Assembly (NCBI GenBank): GCA_000231825.2 | Contig: JH720332.1 | Span: 646,268-661,342, forward strand | DNA: 15,075 nucleotides | Direction of reading: 5' to 3' | Source of the DNA: Tetrahymena elliotti 4EA | Taxonomy: Eukaryota > Ciliophora > Oligohymenophorea > Hymenostomatida > Tetrahymenidae | Position numbers and translations under genes: made by a program | The notes under the pieces: model-generated | Databases searched by the model: none | Told to the model about the DNA's origin: nothing | Seen by the model: the letters and a program-made list of their open reading frames with translations, nothing else | Shown: positions 10,081-15,075 of the stretch, piece by piece | How positions within the stretch are numbered: position 1 is the stretch's first letter | How the letters are laid out: the number at the start of each line of letters is the position of its first letter

Positions 10081-10298
10081 ACTTTTAAACGACTAATCAA
10101 ATGAAACAAATATTTCTTCACAAAAAAAAGGAATACTCAAAAGTATTTGTGATTGTATTGTCAACTAAATTGTTTTACTAGATCAAAATCACTTTTAAAT
10201 GACTAATCAAAAGAAACAAATATTTCTTCTCAAAAAAAGGAATAATCAAAGTATTTGTGATTCTACTGTCAACTAAAATGCTTTTCTAGATCAAAATC
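10081..10298 (+). repeat. Tandem 110-base duplication in the kinase N-terminal region
   Basis: Copy 1 (10081-10190) and copy 2 (10191-10298) both start ACTTTTAAA.GACTAATCAAA and end TAGATCAAAATC. They differ by a few substitutions, and copy 2 has one A fewer in each of two A-runs. Because the unit is not a multiple of three, the same DNA is read in different phases: ETNISSQKKGILKSICD in copy 1, KKQIFLLKKRNNQSICD in copy 2. The frame stays open through both and the phase rejoins at SICD. Confidence 0.8.
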
Positions 10299-11204
10299 TA
10301 ATCAAACAAAAGAGATCCTTTAAAATTAAGAATAAAACTAAATCGAATGCTAAAATACCAATCAAATCAAAGAACGTAGCAAAAAAGAACTACAATCAGA
10401 TTTTGTGGTAAGTATTAAAATTCATAGATGATTCAATCTGATGAAGGATAATTTAAAGATGTCTACAATCAATAGATTCCTAGTTAGTTTAATTCTAATT
10501 CAAAAGATTATGCGATTGATGAAAATTACTAAAACTAAAATATGACTGACTTCAACAATTAGAATATACTAAATTGTGAATTTGAAAACAAAAATATTAA
10601 TTTTAATAAATTGAATTTAAATATAAAAAATGATTAATTCTAAAAACAATCCAATTTAATTTTGGTTAAATTAGAACCATAAAAACTTCACATGGAAAAG
10701 TAAATAGAAAGTAAATAAAATGAAGATGTTTTTGATGGACAATAAGAATTATAAGGTGTCAGATAAAATGTGATAGTTAAAATTAAGTATTTTTTAGATA
10801 AATATGAACATACTGATTCAGAAAGTAAATCTAACAACCAAAATAGTTTAATAACCATTTAAAATAATAATAACTGTTTTAATTAACAATTATCTTGGTA
10901 AAAAATGAAAAATGAAATTGAAGTGGCAAAATATTTACAAATTTATTACTTAAAAATATAAATTTCAAAGAGTATATCAATTTTGGTTTTTAAATAATTG
11001 GATGATTCTATTTTTCAAGATTATTTAAAATCTTTCAAAGGTAAACTAAGAGCTTGGAGTTTGAATTATTTTAAGGTTATAAATAAAGGCAAAAGACTTT
11101 TCACTGATAAAGATAATTCTTTAATAAATAGATTTAACTAGAAAATTGACAATATATTGAATGAACTTTAACAAAAAAATTATTTTCTTGAAAAGTTTTC
11201 AAAT

Positions 11205-11780
11205 TTTGGAGGAGAAGGAATTGCTTTTTAAGGGTATTTTAAAAAGGGATTAGGAGATTATTAAGAAATAGCTTTAAAAGTTATTATTGGTGGTAAAGAA
11301 GAAGATATTGATGAAGAATTAAAAATTATGAAATTATTTGAAAAGTGAATTAATGTTATTTAATTTTATGAGAAAATTAAATTATCTGATCAAATTTTCG
11401 TTTTGACTTTAGAAAAGTGTGAATATAGTCTCTGAGATGAACTAGATTTAATTTTAAAAAAGGAATATCATCATTTTCCAATAGAAAAATTGATAAAAAT
11501 AATTCTTGATTTATGAGATGGAGTCGTCTAATTGAAATCTCCACCTAGATATTAAACCTCAAAATATTCTTTATTCTAAGAAAGGCTACTATGTTTATGC
11601 TGATTTTGGTATTTCAAATACTAAAAAAGATCCTAATGATTAGGTAAAGGTAAAAGGATTCACTGAACATTATGGTTCGCCAGAATAAAAATTAAAAAGT
11701 GGAAAAACAGGTTTTAAATCAGATATTTATTCTTTAGGAAAGACACTTGAGAAAATTATTGACATTTTTTTATTAAAAAA
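11205..11780 (+). pseudogene. Protein kinase catalytic domain with three in-frame TGAs
   Basis: Readable landmarks in order: a glycine loop FGGEGIAFQG from 11205; the ATP-binding Lys of EIALKVI at 11277; a candidate alpha-C Glu (DEELKIMKLFEK) at about 11313-11318; beta-strand sequence IFVLTLEKCEYSL; the catalytic loop HLDIKPQN, with Asp at 11548, Lys at 11554 and Asn at 11563; ADFGIS, with Asp at 11602; GSPE at 11674-11685 in place of APE; and SDIYSLGKTLEKI, the alpha-F region. HLD instead of HRD is common in ciliate kinases. The reading frame is phase 0 up to about 11530 and then phase 1. The usual LH....I before HLD is missing, so a small deletion lies there. Confidence 0.85.
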
Positions 11781-12124
11781 TTAAATGTGTTTAAATTAAC
11801 ATTAAGAAGAATAAATTGGATATTTAAAAACAACAATTAAAGAAAAAATGATATAAGAAAATGAGGATTAAAGATTAGATTGCTTAGATCTACATAAAAA
11901 AATATTTGAAATATTAATAAATTTAAATTTTGAAAATTAAATTGAATATTTAAAAAAAATAGATTCAATTTATTAATTACAACCTTTTGATAATAATAAA
12001 GACATTCCTTACTTTTCGTATTTAAATTTGTATTATCTCTTAAATTATTACAAAAATATCAAAAAATGAGTAATAAATCTCTCAAAATAAATATAATATG
12101 AGTTCTTGCTATTTAAATTTAAGT

Positions 12125-13911
12125 AAATATAATGATCCGCTCAAATTTGCTGAGGAATCTCTACAAATGAAAAAATAAATATTCTAAGGAGATCACTATG
12201 AAATAGCATCATCTTTATATCTTGTTGCTTAGTGCTATTTGCTTAAAAGTTACTATGAAAATGCTATAATATTTGCTTACAATTCTCTACAAATGTTCAA
12301 ATAACTATTCTAAGGGAATCATTCATCAATAGCATCATCTCTATTACTTGCTGCTTAGTGCTATTTGCTTAAAAGTAACTAAAAAAATGCACTCAAATTT
12401 GCTTAGGAATCTCTAGAAATGGATAAATAAATATTCTAAGCGAATTACTCATCAATAGCATCATCTTTATATCTTGTTGCTTAGTGCTATTAAGATAATG
12501 GTGACTATGAAAATGCACTCAAATTTGCATAGCAATCTCTACAAATGAATAGATAAATATTCTAAGGGAATCACTCTTCAATAGCATCATCTCTTTAACT
12601 TGTTGCTTAGTTAGTACTATAAAAATAAAAGTGACTATGAAAATGCACTAACATTTGTTTAGTAATCTCTACAAATGGAAAAATAAATATTCTAAGAGAA
12701 TCACTCTGAGATAGCATCATCTCTTTAACTTGTTGCTGAGTGCTGCTATTAGTTTAAAAGTGATTTTGAAAATGCACTCAAATTTGCTTTGTATTCTCTA
12801 TAAATGTTTTAGATAATTTTTGAGGGGGATCACTCTTCAATCACATCATCTCTTTTTCTTGTTACATAGTGCTATTCTAATAAAAGTGACTATGAAAATG
12901 CACTCATATTTGCTTAGGAATCTCTACTAATGAGAGAGAAAATATTCTAAGGGAATCACTCTGAGAAAGTATCATCTTTATATCTTATTGCTTAGTGTTA
13001 TAAACATAAAAGTGACTATGAAAATGCACTCAAATTTGCTTAGGAATCTCTGCAAATGAAAGGGAATCACTCTGAGATAGCCACATCTCTTTATCTTGTT
13101 GCTTAGTGCTATTTGTTTAAAAATCACTATGAAAATGCACTAACATTTGCTTTTGAGTCTCTAAAAATGAGAAAATAAATATTCTAAGAGAGTCACTCAT
13201 CAATAGCAGCATCTCTTTAACTTGTTGCTTAATGCCTTTTGCATAATAGAGACTATGAAAATACACTAAAATTTGCTTAGAAATCTTTAGAAATGTTTAA
13301 ATAAATATTCTAAGAGAATCACTCATCAATAGCATCATCTTTATATCTTGTTGCTTAGTGTTATTAAAGTAATGGTGAATATGAAAATGCACTCAAATTT
13401 GCATAGAAATCTCTACAAATGAGAAGATAAGTATTCTAAGGGAATCAATCTGAGATAGCATCATCTCAAGAACTTATTGCTTAGTGCTATATGTATAAAA
13501 GTGACTATGAAAATGCACTTACATTTGCTTAGGAGTCTCTACAAATCAGTAAATAAATATTCTAAGGGAATCACTCATAAAGAGCATCAACTCTTTATGT
13601 TATTGCTTAGTGCTATTTGCTTAAAAAAGATTATGAAAATGCACTCACATTTGCTTAGGAATCTCTACAAATGTTCAAGTAAATATTCTCAGGGAATCAC
13701 TCATATATAGCATCACCTCTGCTTAGTACTATTTGCTTAAAAAAGATTATAAAAATGCCCTCACATTTGGTGCTTAATAATCTCTACAAATGTCCAAGTA
13801 AATATTCTCAGGGAATGACTCATCAATAACTTCAGCTCAAAATGTTGATTTATGCTGTTAAAAAAAAAAAGTAACTATGAAAATATCCTATTATTTGGTA
13901 CGAATAAATGA
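12125..13911 (+). repeat. Fifteen 126-base (42-residue) TPR-type repeats
   Basis: The consensus reads DYENALKFAQESLQM, then .KQIFQGNHSSIASSL, then YLVAQCYLLKS. The 42-residue spacing and the A...A....L pattern are those of kinesin-light-chain-type TPRs, paired helices that form a binding surface. Taking the codon before Y-E-N-A, units start at 12125, 12251, 12377, 12503, 12633, 12762, 12888, 13014, 13125, 13251, 13377, 13503, 13629, 13745 and 13873 (the last partial). The spacings are 126 except 130, 129, 111, 116 and 128. The 129 (extra TGC) and 111 (five codons lost) keep the frame; the 130 and 116 break it. From 12630 to about 13710 the frame is uninterrupted over more than eight units. 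Repeats are very similar at the DNA level, including silent sites. Confidence 0.85.
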
Positions 13912-15075
13912 AATATGAAATAATTATTAATTAATGACATTTTAATTTTTTATCTGTTGATTTGATTGAAAGAATAAAAAATACTGAACAATAACTTGAA
14001 TAAAAATGGTGTAAATAATAATTGTTTGAAATGAAAAAGTAAAATAGATAATTTTTTTTATTTTTTGTTTTTTGTCTGTTCACTATTTTTTAGTTTTCAT
14101 TAAGAAAAATATAAAAAAATTTTAATTTATTTATGTTTTGTCTAGAAGAGATTGATACATTTTAAATATTTATTTTACTATTAAATTGTGATAAGTAACT
14201 TTTTTATACAAATATCTCAAAAAAAGAATAAAATATTTGATTTATTAAATCACAAAAATGATAGTTTATTTTTAAATTAAATTTAATTGCTATTCGTTAC
14301 AAAAAAAAGAGTGAAATTTAGTGAATTTTGAAAATGAAAAATATTTAGCATAAAACAAAACAAAATAAATAATTATTAGTGATACTTTAAATATAAATTT
14401 TTTATCTTTATAATAGTATTGATACTTTCCTGTTTCTCTATTGATTTGTCATTATTTTTTCTTCTTTTATTACTAGTAGTGATTAAAAATCAGGGAACAG
14501 CCTCATATCTGAATTTGACAAATCATTTGGTTTTTTCATAATATTTTTGACATTCAGTACAAATTTAAAATTTTTTGTAACATTATGTAAAAAAATGTTT
14601 TGAATATTCTGCAAAATACAAAATAAAAATCAAATATTTTTAGTAATTCATAAATATATGGATTGGTGGTAAAATTTAATTTGCATGGCTTATAAAAACA
14701 AATTAATCATTTGAAATTTTGAAGATTGATTAAAAGAAACGAATGAATAACTTTATCTAATTTGAAATAAAATATTCAATGAAATGTATTTTTTTTCTAT
14801 TTTAAAATAAATTTTGTGTTTTGATTTGGTTTCTATTCAGAAAAGAGAATATACATAATTTTTTTTGCAAAAATTTACACTATTAGGTTGATATTCGGAA
14901 AAAATTCATAAAAAATTTTTTACTAATCGCAATTAGGTATTTTTCTTCAATTTAATAATCATGCTAAAAAATCAAGTCAAATTTTTTTCTTTTCTGGAAC
15001 TAAAAAATCCCCAAAAAAACAAATAATATTTATTTTTTATAAATTTTTTGTAGAACCTATTAAAAGCATTCAAAG
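13912..15075. other. AT-rich sequence to the right edge, no gene recognised
   Basis: Long A and T runs and scattered TGA-free stretches on both strands, none with a recognisable domain or convincing codon pattern. The 3' UTR of the TPR-kinase copy, if transcribed, would lie at the left. No tRNA-like, telomeric or transposon-end sequence was noticed. Confidence 0.55.

Larger units (their letters stand above)
9532..13911 (+). pseudogene. Decayed Ser/Thr protein kinase with TPR-repeat C-terminus
   Basis: Starts MEKQEQELKLSQQ in good context (AAAATGG). A Gln/Asn-rich region of about 490 residues precedes the kinase. It reads through exons 9532-9940, 10074-10407 and 10484 onward if introns GTATAAG...TTTATAG (133 bases) and GTAAGT...CCTAG (76 bases) are removed; both restore the frame. 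The kinase domain follows (11205 to about 11780), then a TPR array from 12125. Lesions that splicing does not explain are in-frame TGAs at 11346, 11433 and 11514, a frame change with lost residues at about 11530-11536, a 4-base TTAG duplication at about 12611, a 10-base loss at about 13713, and a shift in the A-run at 13860. A frame change near 12061 lies in an A-run and might instead be a small intron. Intact relatives in ciliates combine a kinase with TPRs as signalling proteins. Enzymatic activity from this copy is unlikely unless the sequence is wrong or TGA is decoded. The end given is the TGA in the frame of the last repeat; another frame ends at 13918. Confidence 0.75.

Noticed and set aside
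13477..13710. Standard-code open frame of 77 codons on the + strand
   Set aside because: It reads the TPR repeats out of phase; the in-phase reading gives the 42-residue TPR consensus.
13912..14506. Long TGA-poor stretch on the - strand after the TPR array
   Set aside because: It overlaps the end of the TPR gene antisense, has no domain and consists mostly of Phe, Ile, Asn, Lys and Tyr as expected from AT-rich DNA.

Overview
The window looks like nuclear DNA of an oligohymenophorean ciliate, most likely Tetrahymena or a close relative. It is very AT-rich. Every convincing reading frame is full of in-frame TAA and TAG codons where glutamine fits, and ends at TGA. That is the ciliate code (TAA/TAG = Gln, TGA the only stop). 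Introns are short and AT-rich, with GT...TAG or GT...CAG ends. Standard-code open frames are therefore useless here, and the genes below were read with the ciliate code. Because only TGA stops translation, chance open frames of 100 codons or more are common, so length alone was not accepted as evidence.

Layout, left to right, all convincing genes on the + strand. (1) 71-1699: an intact, intronless, cysteine-rich surface protein of the immobilization-antigen type, with a signal peptide, five tandem units of about 100 residues and a hydrophobic GPI-type tail. (2) 1700-5576: about 3.9 kb of mostly non-coding AT-rich DNA. It holds a perfect 8-bp hairpin, one unrecognised 149-codon open frame, a striking G-tract, and a small signal-peptide-like ORF just before the next gene. 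(3) 5577-7074: a four-exon gene for a 411-residue protein with a PH-like domain resembling the TH1 tail domain of class I myosins. The same frame stays open for about 140 codons beyond its TGA. (4) 7542-7581: an inverted repeat with a C10 tract, immediately before (5) 7635-8580, the detached multi-pass membrane C-terminus of a large ciliate cysteine-rich transmembrane protein family. The N-terminal ectodomain is missing. (6) 9532-13911: a decayed gene with a Gln/Asn-rich N-terminus, a Ser/Thr protein kinase domain and an array of fifteen 42-residue TPR-type repeats. It carries three in-frame TGAs inside the kinase domain and several frameshifts. (7) 13912-15075: AT-rich sequence with nothing recognisable.

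The genes do not form a pathway. An expanded surface-antigen family, a truncated membrane-protein family member and a decaying TPR-kinase with near-identical DNA repeats are what one expects from a fast-evolving, family-rich ciliate chromosome region, perhaps subtelomeric or germline-limited. The most informative observations are the exact 126-bp register of the TPR array with its countable lesions, and the kinase stops, each one transition away from a Gln codon.
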